DNA from: Thioclava sp. SK-1
Lineage (GTDB): Bacteria; Pseudomonadota; Alphaproteobacteria; Rhodobacterales; Rhodobacteraceae
Assembly: GCF_001705665.1 (NCBI RefSeq)
Contig: NZ_MDHA01000068.1
Coordinates: 1-38,501, forward strand
Direction of reading: 5' to 3'
DNA length: 38,501 nt
Below, piece after piece: positions 25,535-34,690 of the stretch. Within the stretch, counting starts at the first letter, position 1, and every line of letters begins with the position of its first letter. The position numbers and the translations under genes are program-made. The notes beneath the pieces were generated by a model. That model ran no database searches. It was given only the letters and a program-made list of their open reading frames with translations, and was not told the DNA's origin.

Positions 25535-25549
25535 TGATTAAAATAGTCA
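25535..25549. promoter_or_regulatory. Iron-Rhodo-box (TGA-N9-TCA) at the entE operon promoter
   Basis: TGATTAAAATAGTCA is a full match and lies 128 bases before the entE start. On the minus strand it overlaps TTGACT, which could be a -35 element followed 17 bases later by TAAACC, so binding would cover the promoter. The rest of the gap 25408-25627 shows no gene. Confidence 0.6.
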
Positions 25550-25627
25550 AAATATAAAATCACTCTGGTTGGAACACAAAAACGCTAGCGGTGGACATAT
25601 GCGACTGCTACGTGCGGCGGCTCTGGC

Positions 25628-26512
25628 CTAATCGTGATCATCTGCCGGGCGTCCCTGCGCGCGCAACGCGGTGATAAGCGTCGCCAAGACCTCTTGCCGG
25701 CTGGAGCTGGCGCGCTGCACCAGTCCCAATCGGCGGTGGATAGGTGGCGCGCCAAAGGGGAACCAGTTCAACGCGGCGGTTATCATATCCTGAAACGCGG
25801 TTTGAGGCACCACCGCAAAGCCCAAGCCCGCCTGCACACAGCCGACGACCGCCGTCATTGTGTTGACCGACACCACCTGACGCGGGGTGGCGGCCAGTCG
25901 GGCGATTTCGGTGTCGATCTGCCGGGCCAGCGGCACTTGTGTGCGGTAGCGGATATAGGGCACTGCGTCGATCAGATCCTCTAATGTGCGCGCGGTTGTG
26001 CCCGGCGGGGTCAGCACCACCAACGGCTCATTGATCACAGGGGTCCAATGCAGGCTGGGCGGCACGGCGATATGATCGGCCACCAGCGCCCCGTCCAACT
26101 GGCCCGAAACGACCTCCGTCATCAGTTCTTCTGACATGCCGATCCGCAGCCGGAAGTTGAGCTCGGGATATGTGTCATTCAGCTGCGCCAGCGCCTTTGG
26201 CACCAGTGACGTGGCCCCGGTGCGCAAGGTGCCAAAGGCCAATGTGCCGCGCACCGCCCCATCCGTGCCAGAGGCCTTGGTTTCAGACACGATGCGCAAG
26301 ATTGCATTGGCCGAGCGGACCATTTCAGCGCCCTTCGCCGTAAGCGCAGGTGGTCTGCGGTTGCGATCAAAAAGCTGCGCACCTAATTCCGCCTCTAGGG
26401 CGGATATTTGTTGGCTGACGGCCGAGGCGGTTAAATTCACCGCCTGCGCCGCGGCGGCAAAGCCACCGTGGTGTGCAATCGCCAGTAATGTCTCAAGCTG
26501 TCGTGTGTCCAT
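25628..26512 (-). CDS. LysR-family regulator divergent from the TTT transporter operon
   Basis: The 294-residue protein has the LysR helix-turn-helix at residues 1-60 (TLLAIAHHGGFAAAAQAVNL, SAVSQQISALEAELG) and an effector-binding domain (GTLAFGTLRTGATSLVP onwards). It resembles the activators usually found divergent from the operon they control, so the tctC operon at 26644 is its likely target. A TAAG-N10-CTTA dyad lies in the shared promoter. No strong ribosome site is seen before the ATG. Effector is unknown but is probably the transported substrate. Confidence 0.9.
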   Translation of the reverse strand: MDTRQLETLLAIAHHGGFAAAAQAVNLTASAVSQQISALEAELGAQLFDRNRRPPALTAKGAEMVRSANAILRIVSETKASGTDGAVRGTLAFGTLRTGATSLVPKALAQLNDTYPELNFRLRIGMSEELMTEVVSGQLDGALVADHIAVPPSLHWTPVINEPLVVLTPPGTTARTLEDLIDAVPYIRYRTQVPLARQIDTEIARLAATPRQVVSVNTMTAVVGCVQAGLGFAVVPQTAFQDMITAALNWFPFGAPPIHRRLGLVQRASSSRQEVLATLITALRAQGRPADDHD

Positions 26513-26522
26513 GCGAGTAACA

Positions 26523-26540
26523 TAAGATATACTAAACTTA
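26523..26540. promoter_or_regulatory. TAAG-N10-CTTA dyad between lysR and tctC
   Basis: This 18-base inverted repeat (TAAGATATACTAAACTTA) begins 11 bases upstream of the lysR start in the 131-base divergent gap. Position and symmetry fit a LysR autoregulatory site. It also contains the AT-rich core expected for a promoter, so the call is tentative. Confidence 0.35.
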
Positions 26541-26643
26541 ATGGCAATAATTGCGCGCTTTGTCTGGGTTAAACTTGTGATATTGTCGACAGGAAATCAA
26601 AGCGACGGCTAAACTGTCGCGTCTTCTTCACAGGGAGTCTTCT

Positions 26644-27591
26644 ATGACATTGCGCACGGGCCTTGCTGCCCTTTTCGCCGCGGCCACATTGATCGCGGCA
26701 CCTGCGACGGCCGATACCTATCCCGATCACCCGGTTGAATTTATTGTACCGTGGTCGCCCGGTGGCGGTTCGGATACATTGATGCGGTTGATCGCTAATA
26801 ATGTGCAGCCCTTCTTGGGCACGGAAATGCCGGTGATCAATATGCCTGGCGTAGGCGGCACAGTGGGCCTGCGCGAAGCGTCGCGCCGCAAGGCCGATGG
26901 CTATACGATCAGTCAGGTGCACGAAGGCTTGTTGGTGGCGACCGAGACAGGGATCACCGATCTGGCATGGGATGATTTCGAGCCAATCGCGTTGATGACC
27001 GCATCGCCGCAATATCTTGTCGTTGGTCGTAACGAAAACTACAGCAATTTTGACGAATTTGTCAGCTATGCCAAGGCGCATCCGGGCGAAATTTCGATGG
27101 GTGTAACGCTGGGCGGTGTGCCGCATTTGCACGCGGCCATGATTGAAAAAGCCTTTGGTCTGACATTCAAATATGTCGGGTATGAGGGCACGGGCGAACG
27201 CATTCGCGCGTTGGTGGGTGGCAATCTGGATGCTGCGATTGGCGATATCAGTTCGGCCAAGCAATTCGTTGATAATGGCGATCTGACCTTCTTGGCGGTC
27301 GGGGCGACCGAGCGCGTTGCGGCAGAGCCAGACGTGCCGACATTTACGGAATTGGGCCAGGATCTGGAGCTGAACGTCACGCGCGGGATCGTAATGCCCA
27401 AAGGCGCGCCGCAAGAGGTGCGTGATACGATGGAGGCCGCGCTGGAAGTGCTGGCGAAAGACCCGACATATATTCAGCAAACCAATAATGCCGGCGCTGA
27501 TGTGGCCTTTCGTGGTCAAGACGCTTACCGCGCATATTTGACCAAGCTGGACAAGACCGTCACCGAATTGTCAGGGGTTCTGGCCCCGTGA
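26644..27591 (+). CDS. tctC: TTT-system solute-binding protein (TctC/Bug family)
   Basis: The 315-residue periplasmic protein binds a small, usually carboxylated, solute for the membrane subunits TctA and TctB. The signal peptide runs over the first 23 residues (cleaved near ATA-DTYP). Family hallmarks follow: YPDHPVEFIVPWSPGGGSDTLMR, NMPGVGGTVGLREASRRKADGYT, and GTGERIRALVGGNLDAAIGD. AGGGAG lies six bases before ATG. It overlaps tctB by a GTGA. The substrate cannot be read from the sequence; the downstream gamma-glutamyltransferase-like gene hints at an amide or gamma-glutamyl compound. Confidence 0.93.
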   Translation: MTLRTGLAALFAAATLIAAPATADTYPDHPVEFIVPWSPGGGSDTLMRLIANNVQPFLGTEMPVINMPGVGGTVGLREASRRKADGYTISQVHEGLLVATETGITDLAWDDFEPIALMTASPQYLVVGRNENYSNFDEFVSYAKAHPGEISMGVTLGGVPHLHAAMIEKAFGLTFKYVGYEGTGERIRALVGGNLDAAIGDISSAKQFVDNGDLTFLAVGATERVAAEPDVPTFTELGQDLELNVTRGIVMPKGAPQEVRDTMEAALEVLAKDPTYIQQTNNAGADVAFRGQDAYRAYLTKLDKTVTELSGVLAP

Positions 27592-28103
27592 GCGACGCTA
27601 AGGTGAGCAAAACGCAGGCACAGGAGGCGGGCGAAATTGCCCGTCTTCTTAGCTATGTAGTGATTTTGCTGGGGGCGGTCGGGCTGTTTTGTGCCGCAGG
27701 CGCCATCCCGGCATCTCGGTTTGAAAAACTGGGTGCGGGGGCGTTTCCGAAAATCGTGTTCGCGGCGATTGCCCTTATGTCTATCGTGGCCATCATTGAC
27801 GCGCTGCGCAAAATTTCTGGCCCCGCCTATGGACGTTTTCTGTGCGATGCATGGGGCTGGGCGCGCCGCTGCTATCTGGTGTTTATCTGCCTTGGTGCAC
27901 TTAGCGCATATTTGCTGGCGATCCCTGTGCTTGGCTTCTCGATCGCGAGCTTTGTATTCATCTTCGGCCTTCAGGTCATTTTGATGCCGCGCCGCATGCC
28001 ATCCATTGCCTTGGCCGCCGTGGTGGCTGTGGTGTTTTCCTTCGGCCTGAACTGGTTATTCGCCGAGGTTTTTACCGTCTTCTTACCGCGCGGAGTGTTC
28101 TGA
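27588..28103 (+). CDS. tctB: TTT-system small membrane subunit (TctB)
   Basis: This 171-residue protein has four predicted membrane helices (near residues 20-40, 50-68, 95-115 and 130-160), the usual layout of the small subunit. The sequence is weakly conserved in the family; the call rests on topology and on its position between tctC and tctA. It starts with GTG overlapping the tctC stop, and tctA begins one base after its stop codon. Confidence 0.88.
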   Translation: MSDAKVSKTQAQEAGEIARLLSYVVILLGAVGLFCAAGAIPASRFEKLGAGAFPKIVFAAIALMSIVAIIDALRKISGPAYGRFLCDAWGWARRCYLVFICLGALSAYLLAIPVLGFSIASFVFIFGLQVILMPRRMPSIALAAVVAVVFSFGLNWLFAEVFTVFLPRGVF

Positions 28104-28104
28104 T

Positions 28105-29622
28105 ATGTCTGATTTCATGACCGGCGCCGCGCAGATTTTCACGTTTGCGACGCTGATCTATATGCTGTTTGGATCGGTGGCTGGGATCGTGGCTGCGGCC
28201 ATTCCCGGCTTTACCGTCACGATGGCCATTGTGCTGACGCTGCCGCTGACTTTCACGATGGAGCCATTGCAGGGCATTGCCGTGATGCTGTCGGTCTATG
28301 TCGGCGGCTATACGGGGGGGCTGATATCTGCCGCTTTGCTGGGGATTCCCGGAACGCCTTCTTCGGTTGCCACAACCTTTGACGCCTTTCCTATGGCGCG
28401 CAATGGCCAGCCCGGTCGGGCGCTGTCAATCGGCGTGTGGGCGTCTTTCTTTGGGACGTTGATCTCGACCGTCGTTCTGATTTTCGCCGCGCCGCCGCTG
28501 GCCCTGTTTGCCGTCCGTCTGGGACCGTGGGAATATTTCTCACTGATCGTCTTTGCATTGACGATCGTGGCCAGCCTTGTGGGTTCTTCGGTGATCCGGG
28601 GCATGTTGGCCGGGTTGATCGGGCTGGCCATCTCGACGGTGGGCACGGATCCGATCATGGGGCGACCGCGCTTTGATTTCGGCATTGAAATGTTGCAAAC
28701 CGGGCTGCCGTTTCTGGTCGTATTGATTGGGATTTTTGCGATATCCCAACTGGTGTCAGAGGTTGAAAACGCTGATACAGTGCGGTCTGGAAATCCGCTG
28801 GTGACCGGGGCGATCGATTTTCAGACATGGGCCGTGATGAAAGAGGTGCTGATGCGCCCGCTCAATCTGCTGCGTTCGTCAATGGTGGGCGTTTTGATCG
28901 GGGCGCTTCCGGGTGCGGGCGGATCCATCGCCAATCTGGTGGCCTATGATCAGGCCAAGCGCGGATCGAAACATCCCGAACGTTTCGGCACTGGCGAGGT
29001 CGACGGAATTGTTGCGTCTGAAGCAGGCAATTCCGCAACCGCCGGAGGTGGCCTTATCCCATTGATTGGGTTGGGTATTCCTGGATCTGCGGTGGATGCT
29101 ATCTTGATGGCATCCTTGATGGTGCATGGTATTTCTGTTGGGCCGCGCCTGATCTTGGATCACGGCGATCTGGTCTATGGGATGTTTATCGCCATGGCGG
29201 TAGCGTCCTTGATGATGCTGGTTGTGGCGGTCTGTTCTATGCGGTTGTTCTTGCGCGTGACCGAGGTGCCTAAATGGCTGATCGTTCCCGTTGTCATGAC
29301 CTGCTGTGTGGTCGGGACATTCGCGCTCAATAACCGTGTGACGGATTTATACTTGCTGATCTTTATCGGCATTGCTGGCTATGCGCTGCGCGCGCTTAGC
29401 TATTCTTTGGCACCATTGGTTTTGGGCGTCATCTTGGGGCCAATAGCGGAAACCAATCTACGCAGGGCGCTGATGACAAATGACGATCCGTCATTGTTTT
29501 TTACCCGCCCGATCAGCCTGATTTTCTTGATTGCCGCAGTGATATCCATTGTTTGGGCAATCCGGAGCCATTTGAAATCTCGTAAATTATCCGAAAGGTC
29601 GTCCGATGCAGCTGCGTCATGA
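28105..29622 (+). CDS. tctA: TTT-system large membrane subunit (TctA)
   Basis: This 505-residue transporter subunit has about twelve membrane segments and the family's two glycine-rich signatures: GGYTGGLISAALLGIPGTPSS with FDAFPMARNGQPGRAL near the start, and PGAGGSIANLVAYDQAKRGS with GEVDGIVASEAGNSATAGG, LIPLIGLGIPGSAVDAIL in the middle. Length matches TctA. It forms the proton- or sodium-driven channel fed by TctC. Its last 17 bases overlap the next gene, indicating one transcript. Confidence 0.95.
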   Translation: MSDFMTGAAQIFTFATLIYMLFGSVAGIVAAAIPGFTVTMAIVLTLPLTFTMEPLQGIAVMLSVYVGGYTGGLISAALLGIPGTPSSVATTFDAFPMARNGQPGRALSIGVWASFFGTLISTVVLIFAAPPLALFAVRLGPWEYFSLIVFALTIVASLVGSSVIRGMLAGLIGLAISTVGTDPIMGRPRFDFGIEMLQTGLPFLVVLIGIFAISQLVSEVENADTVRSGNPLVTGAIDFQTWAVMKEVLMRPLNLLRSSMVGVLIGALPGAGGSIANLVAYDQAKRGSKHPERFGTGEVDGIVASEAGNSATAGGGLIPLIGLGIPGSAVDAILMASLMVHGISVGPRLILDHGDLVYGMFIAMAVASLMMLVVAVCSMRLFLRVTEVPKWLIVPVVMTCCVVGTFALNNRVTDLYLLIFIGIAGYALRALSYSLAPLVLGVILGPIAETNLRRALMTNDDPSLFFTRPISLIFLIAAVISIVWAIRSHLKSRKLSERSSDAAAS

Positions 29623-31195
29623 TCCTGTTTACCCCTCGCGGCGTTCGCCTGTTTTGGCACAAAATGTGGTTGCTACTTCTCAGCCATTGGCAACGCAGGC
29701 AGGTTTGTCCATCTTACAGCAAGGCGGGAATGCCGTGGATGCCGCCATCGCGACAGCGGCCGTTTTGACCATTGTGGAGCCCACAGGCTGCGGCCTTGGG
29801 TCGGATGCATTTTGCATCCTATGGGATGGAAAAGAATTGCACGGATTGAATGCGTCGGGCCGGGCGCCTGCCGCATGGACACCGGAGCGTTTCCCCGACG
29901 GCATGCCGCAACATGGCTGGGATGCAGTGACGGTGCCCGGTGTGGTCAGCGCCTGGGTGGATCTGTCAGAACGATTTGGCCGTTTGGGGCTGACGACGGT
30001 TTTGGCCCCGGCGATCCGCTATGCGGAAGACGGGTTCATTGTGTCGCCGGTTGTGGGTACCGCATGGGCCAAAGGTGCAGCTGTGCTAAAGGACCAGCCC
30101 GGGTTTGCCGAAACCTTCATGCCAGGGGGGCAGCCCCCCAAGCCTGGCGAGCGGTTTCGCAATCCCGGTGCGGCGCGCACCTTGCGTGCCATTGCCGAAA
30201 CCAAGGGCCGCGCCTTCTATGAGGGGGAAATCGCGCAAGAAATTGTGGCCTTTGCCAAAGCCAATGGCGGTGCAATGACGCTGAAAGATCTGGCAGCCCA
30301 CCGCAACGAATGGTGTGGAACGATCAGCCAGAGCTTCGACGATGTCGCGCTGCATGAAATCCCGCCCAATGGTCAGGGGATTGCGGCGCTTATGGCGCTT
30401 GGGATTTTGCAGCACACGTCTATCCGCGATTATGGTCCAGACGATCTGGCAGCTGTGCATTTACAAATCGAGGCGATCAAACTGGCCTACCGCGATTTGC
30501 ATGCTTACGTGGCCGATCGCGATCATATGACCGATGTAGACGATGCGGCATTGTTGGACCCTGCCTATCTGAAATCGCGCGCGGCACTGATTGATCCGAC
30601 GCGTGCACAAGATTTCGGTGCGGGTGCGCCCAAACACGGTGGCACGGTGTTGCTAAGCGCGGCAGATGCGCAGGGCATGATGGTCAGCTTTATTCAGTCG
30701 AACTACGCCGGGTTTGGCTCTGGCGTTGTGGTGCCGGGCACGGGTGTGTCGATGCAAAACCGTGGGTTTGGTTTTACGACCGAACAGGGGCATCCCAACC
30801 AGGTCGCGCCGGGGAAGCGGCCGTTCCATACAATCATTCCGGGCTTTGCGATGAAGGGGGGCGCGCCGCTGATGGCTTTTGGTATGATGGGCGGGCCGAT
30901 TCAGGCACAGGGCCATATGCAGTTGCTGCTGCGCACGCAGCTGTGGGATCAGGATCCGCAAACCGCCGCAGATGCGCCGCGCTGGCGTATGGTTGAGGGG
31001 TTAGAGGTTGCCTGTGAACCGTCAATGGCACCGGAGGTGCTGGCGGGTCTGGAAGGGCTGGGCCATCAGGTCAAGATCGAAGCACCCGATAATGCCTTTG
31101 GGTTTGGGGGGGCGCAGCTTGTGGCGCGCCTGCCCGATGGCGGTTATGCTGCCGGATCTGATCCGCGTAAAGACGGACAGGCCGCCGGGTTCTAA
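29606..31195 (+). CDS. Gamma-glutamyltransferase-family Ntn hydrolase
   Basis: This 529-residue protein is of the gamma-glutamyltranspeptidase superfamily, which self-cleaves before a threonine that becomes the nucleophile. The predicted site is GGTVLLSAADAQG (T347), followed by SFIQSNYAGFGSGVVVPGTGVSMQNRG. The N-terminal part begins QNVVATSQPLATQAGLSILQQGGNAVDAAIA. No signal peptide is present, unlike classical periplasmic GGT, so it probably acts in the cytosol. The clade includes amidohydrolases acting on substrates other than glutathione, so the reaction is uncertain. Start at 29606 has AAAGG before it and overlaps tctA, suggesting it acts on what the transporter brings in. Confidence 0.88.
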   Translation: MQLRHDPVYPSRRSPVLAQNVVATSQPLATQAGLSILQQGGNAVDAAIATAAVLTIVEPTGCGLGSDAFCILWDGKELHGLNASGRAPAAWTPERFPDGMPQHGWDAVTVPGVVSAWVDLSERFGRLGLTTVLAPAIRYAEDGFIVSPVVGTAWAKGAAVLKDQPGFAETFMPGGQPPKPGERFRNPGAARTLRAIAETKGRAFYEGEIAQEIVAFAKANGGAMTLKDLAAHRNEWCGTISQSFDDVALHEIPPNGQGIAALMALGILQHTSIRDYGPDDLAAVHLQIEAIKLAYRDLHAYVADRDHMTDVDDAALLDPAYLKSRAALIDPTRAQDFGAGAPKHGGTVLLSAADAQGMMVSFIQSNYAGFGSGVVVPGTGVSMQNRGFGFTTEQGHPNQVAPGKRPFHTIIPGFAMKGGAPLMAFGMMGGPIQAQGHMQLLLRTQLWDQDPQTAADAPRWRMVEGLEVACEPSMAPEVLAGLEGLGHQVKIEAPDNAFGFGGAQLVARLPDGGYAAGSDPRKDGQAAGF

Positions 31196-31209
31196 ATCAT
31201 AACATATGT

Positions 31210-31236
31210 GGCGCGGTGGCCGGAAAACCCCGCGCC
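31210..31236 (+). other. Stem-loop between the GGT-like and symporter genes
   Basis: GGCGCGG and CCGCGCC form a seven-base-pair stem 14 bases after the GGT-like stop. A T-rich but broken tail (TTTCCCCTTTT) follows, so it may terminate transcription partly. Confidence 0.45.
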
Positions 31237-31291
31237 AGATTTCCCCTTTTACGGACGGCTGTCAGCGACGGGGGCAAGGTCAGGATAAGAT

Positions 31292-32254
31292 ATGCACTGT
31301 TTAAAACGTATCGGTATTGATACCTATATGCTGCTGCTTTTGGCGACGGTTGCCGCCGGAATTGCCCTGCCCGCGCAGGGCGTGGCGGCGGAGGGGTTGC
31401 GATATGTTACCTTTTGGGCCGTATCGTTGTTGTTCTTCCTATATGGTGCCAAGCTGGATCCCACAGCGGTGCGCGCAGGGTTGATGAATTGGCGGCTGCA
31501 AGGGCTGACCTTTGGCGCGACCTATCTGATGTTTCCCGTGCTGGGGATGATCCTGGCTGCTGTGTTCGGCCCGGTTTTGGGCGCAAGCGTCACGCTGGGT
31601 TTGCTGTTTTTATCGGTTCTGCCATCAACGGTGCAATCATCGATCGCCTTTACCTCTATTGCGGGGGGGAATGTGCCGGCCGCGATATGTGCGGCATCGG
31701 TGTCCAACCTGATCGGCGTTGCATTGACCCCGGCTTTGGTCGCGCTGTTGCTCCATCAAGGTGATGGCGGTGTCAGTCTTGGCGCGATCACCAAGATCGG
31801 CGTGCAGATCCTTTTGCCCTTTGTCATCGGCCAAATTTTGCGGCCTTGGGTTGGGGGCTTTGTCAAGCGCCATAAGGTTCTGACGATGGTTGTGGACCGT
31901 GGATCGATCCTGTTGATCGTATACTCCGCCTTCAGCGCAGGCACCGTGTCGGGCCTGTGGGCGGCGATACCGCTGGTCAGCCTGTTGGCGCTTTTTGCTG
32001 TGGTCTTGGTGTTCTTGGCGCTGTCGATGGGGCTGATGGTGGGGGCAGGACGGATATGTGCCCTGCCACAGACTGATCGCGCGGTTCTGTTTTACTGCGG
32101 ATCCACTAAAAGCCTTGCCAGTGGCCTGCCCATTGCCACCGCGCTTTTCGCCCCGGATCAGGTGGGGGCAATCGTGTTGCCAGTGATGATCTATCACATG
32201 TCGCAGCTGCTGGTCTGTGCCTTTGTGTCGCAAAAGGCGGCGGCGCGGGCGTGA
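31292..32254 (+). CDS. Bile acid:sodium symporter-family transporter (SBF-like)
   Basis: The 320-residue membrane protein has about ten helices. It carries the signature of the PF13593-like branch: LFFLYGAKLD in helix 2, LPSTVQSSIAFTSIAGGNVPAAICAASVSNLIG, and FYCGSTKSLASGLPIA near the end. Members transport organic anions with sodium, but most of this branch have no known substrate. AGGA precedes ATG. It follows the GGT-like gene by 96 bases with a possible partial terminator between, so it may be a weakly coupled last gene of the operon, for uptake or release of the reaction product. Confidence 0.9.
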   Translation: MHCLKRIGIDTYMLLLLATVAAGIALPAQGVAAEGLRYVTFWAVSLLFFLYGAKLDPTAVRAGLMNWRLQGLTFGATYLMFPVLGMILAAVFGPVLGASVTLGLLFLSVLPSTVQSSIAFTSIAGGNVPAAICAASVSNLIGVALTPALVALLLHQGDGGVSLGAITKIGVQILLPFVIGQILRPWVGGFVKRHKVLTMVVDRGSILLIVYSAFSAGTVSGLWAAIPLVSLLALFAVVLVFLALSMGLMVGAGRICALPQTDRAVLFYCGSTKSLASGLPIATALFAPDQVGAIVLPVMIYHMSQLLVCAFVSQKAAARA

Positions 32255-32257
32255 ACG

Positions 32258-32287
32258 ATGGCCTGACCCCAGGGTAGGCCAGGCCAT
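32258..32287. terminator. Shared stem-loop between convergent symporter and pobA genes
   Basis: ATGGCCTG and CAGGCCAT form an eight-base-pair stem around a 14-base loop in the 37-base gap between the two convergent genes. There is no clear T run; probably a bidirectional terminator, but weak. Confidence 0.5.
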
Positions 32288-32291
32288 ATTA

Positions 32292-33533
<1,242 letters not shown>

Positions 33534-33559
33534 AGATTACATATCGAAATTGGTAATCA

Positions 33560-34474
33560 ATGAACACTCGGATCAAGCTTCGGCATCTTCAGGCTTTCGT
33601 TGCCATTAGTCGTCTTCGCAGTTTCAAACACGCGGCAAAGCAGCTGTTCCTGACGCAGCCCGCCATTTCACGCACGATGGCGGAGCTGGAGGATATCGTC
33701 CGCTGCAGGTTGTTGGTTCGTGACCGTAGCGGTGTGGAGCTGACCCCGCAGGGTGCATTTTTCCTGAGCTTCGCCGATGCGACATTATCGGCATTGGAGC
33801 GGGGGATCAGCGGTATCGGGGATTTTGCCAATGATTCTGGATTGCATCTGCGAATTGGTATGCAAGCCTCGGTCGCGGTGCGGGTGATGCCGATGGTTAC
33901 AGCCGCTGTGGCGCAAGACACGAAAGACTTGCGGTTGAGCCTGGTCGAGGGCGCACATACTGATTTGGTGACACGGCTGCGTGACGGGCAGTTGGATGTG
34001 GTTCTGGGGCTGCAAGGTCCGCCCGAGAGTATGGGTGATTTAAGCTTCACGCAGATTTACACTGAGGCATTGGTAATTGTCGCAGCCCCAGGTCATGCGC
34101 TGCAAAATCGTCCGGAATTGCAAAAAATCATAGACTGGCCAGTGATTTACCCACCACCCGAAGATCCGATACGGCCCGCTGTGCGGCGGTTCTTGGTCAG
34201 CGCGGGTGTGCCGCTGCCTCCAATGCGGATTGAGACAAGCTCGTTCGCCTTTGGTCTGTCGCGCACCTTGGAGGGTGGGGCGTTATGGATCGCGCCACAG
34301 GGGCTGGTGGCGCCCTATGTCGCGCGCGGTGATCTGATCCAGTTGGGCATTGATATGTCTTCTACTGCTGGTCCGATTGGCCTGATGTCGCGTGCAGGCG
34401 AAGATCAGACTTTGACCGCGCGCCTGTTACTGCCGATTTTGCGCGATTGCCTGTCAGACGAGTCGTCGGGTTGA
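33560..34474 (+). CDS. LysR-family regulator, PcaQ-like
   Basis: This 304-residue protein has a LysR helix-turn-helix (IKLRHLQAFVAISRLRSFKH, LTQPAISRTMAELEDI). The opening IKLRHLQ phrase and the rest of the N-terminus resemble PcaQ, the protocatechuate-pathway activator of alphaproteobacteria. Placed divergent from pobA, it most likely activates that gene in response to 4-hydroxybenzoate or a downstream intermediate. Related GbpR-type regulators respond to sugars, so the neighbouring TRAP/uronate genes are a less likely alternative target. No clear ribosome site before ATG. Confidence 0.88.
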   Translation: MNTRIKLRHLQAFVAISRLRSFKHAAKQLFLTQPAISRTMAELEDIVRCRLLVRDRSGVELTPQGAFFLSFADATLSALERGISGIGDFANDSGLHLRIGMQASVAVRVMPMVTAAVAQDTKDLRLSLVEGAHTDLVTRLRDGQLDVVLGLQGPPESMGDLSFTQIYTEALVIVAAPGHALQNRPELQKIIDWPVIYPPPEDPIRPAVRRFLVSAGVPLPPMRIETSSFAFGLSRTLEGGALWIAPQGLVAPYVARGDLIQLGIDMSSTAGPIGLMSRAGEDQTLTARLLLPILRDCLSDESSG

Positions 34475-34605
34475 TCCGCGTGCGCTTATCACACAGGTGA
34501 CTCACCGTGCCGTCGTGCCGCGCGCAGCGTCACGATATGTGCCTTGGTGCCTAAAATACAGATAACCCTTTATTTTTTAATCAATTCGCGGTGGAATTTG
34601 ATTTC

Positions 34606-34648
34606 ATCATACAAGATGATTGACACTTATCATATGAATTTGCGATAA
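34606..34648 (+). promoter_or_regulatory. Promoter and operator of the TRAP/uronate operon
   Basis: A perfect dyad ATCAT-N5-ATGAT (34606-34620) directly abuts a consensus -35 box TTGACA (34620-34625), with GATAAC as a possible -10 after 18 bases (34644-34649). ATCATACAAGATGAT has the look of sites bound by FadR-type GntR repressors, many of which control hexuronate genes. No GntR gene is in the window. The rest of 34475-34690 shows no gene. Confidence 0.5.
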
Positions 34649-34690
34649 CCCAAGCCGACAAAGATACGCATCGAGAGGGAGGACATCGTT

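Noticed and set aside
26569-27519. 316-codon minus-strand frame opposite tctC
   Set aside because: It is the antisense shadow of a clearly recognised binding-protein gene, rich in His, Arg and Gln as is usual for such shadows.
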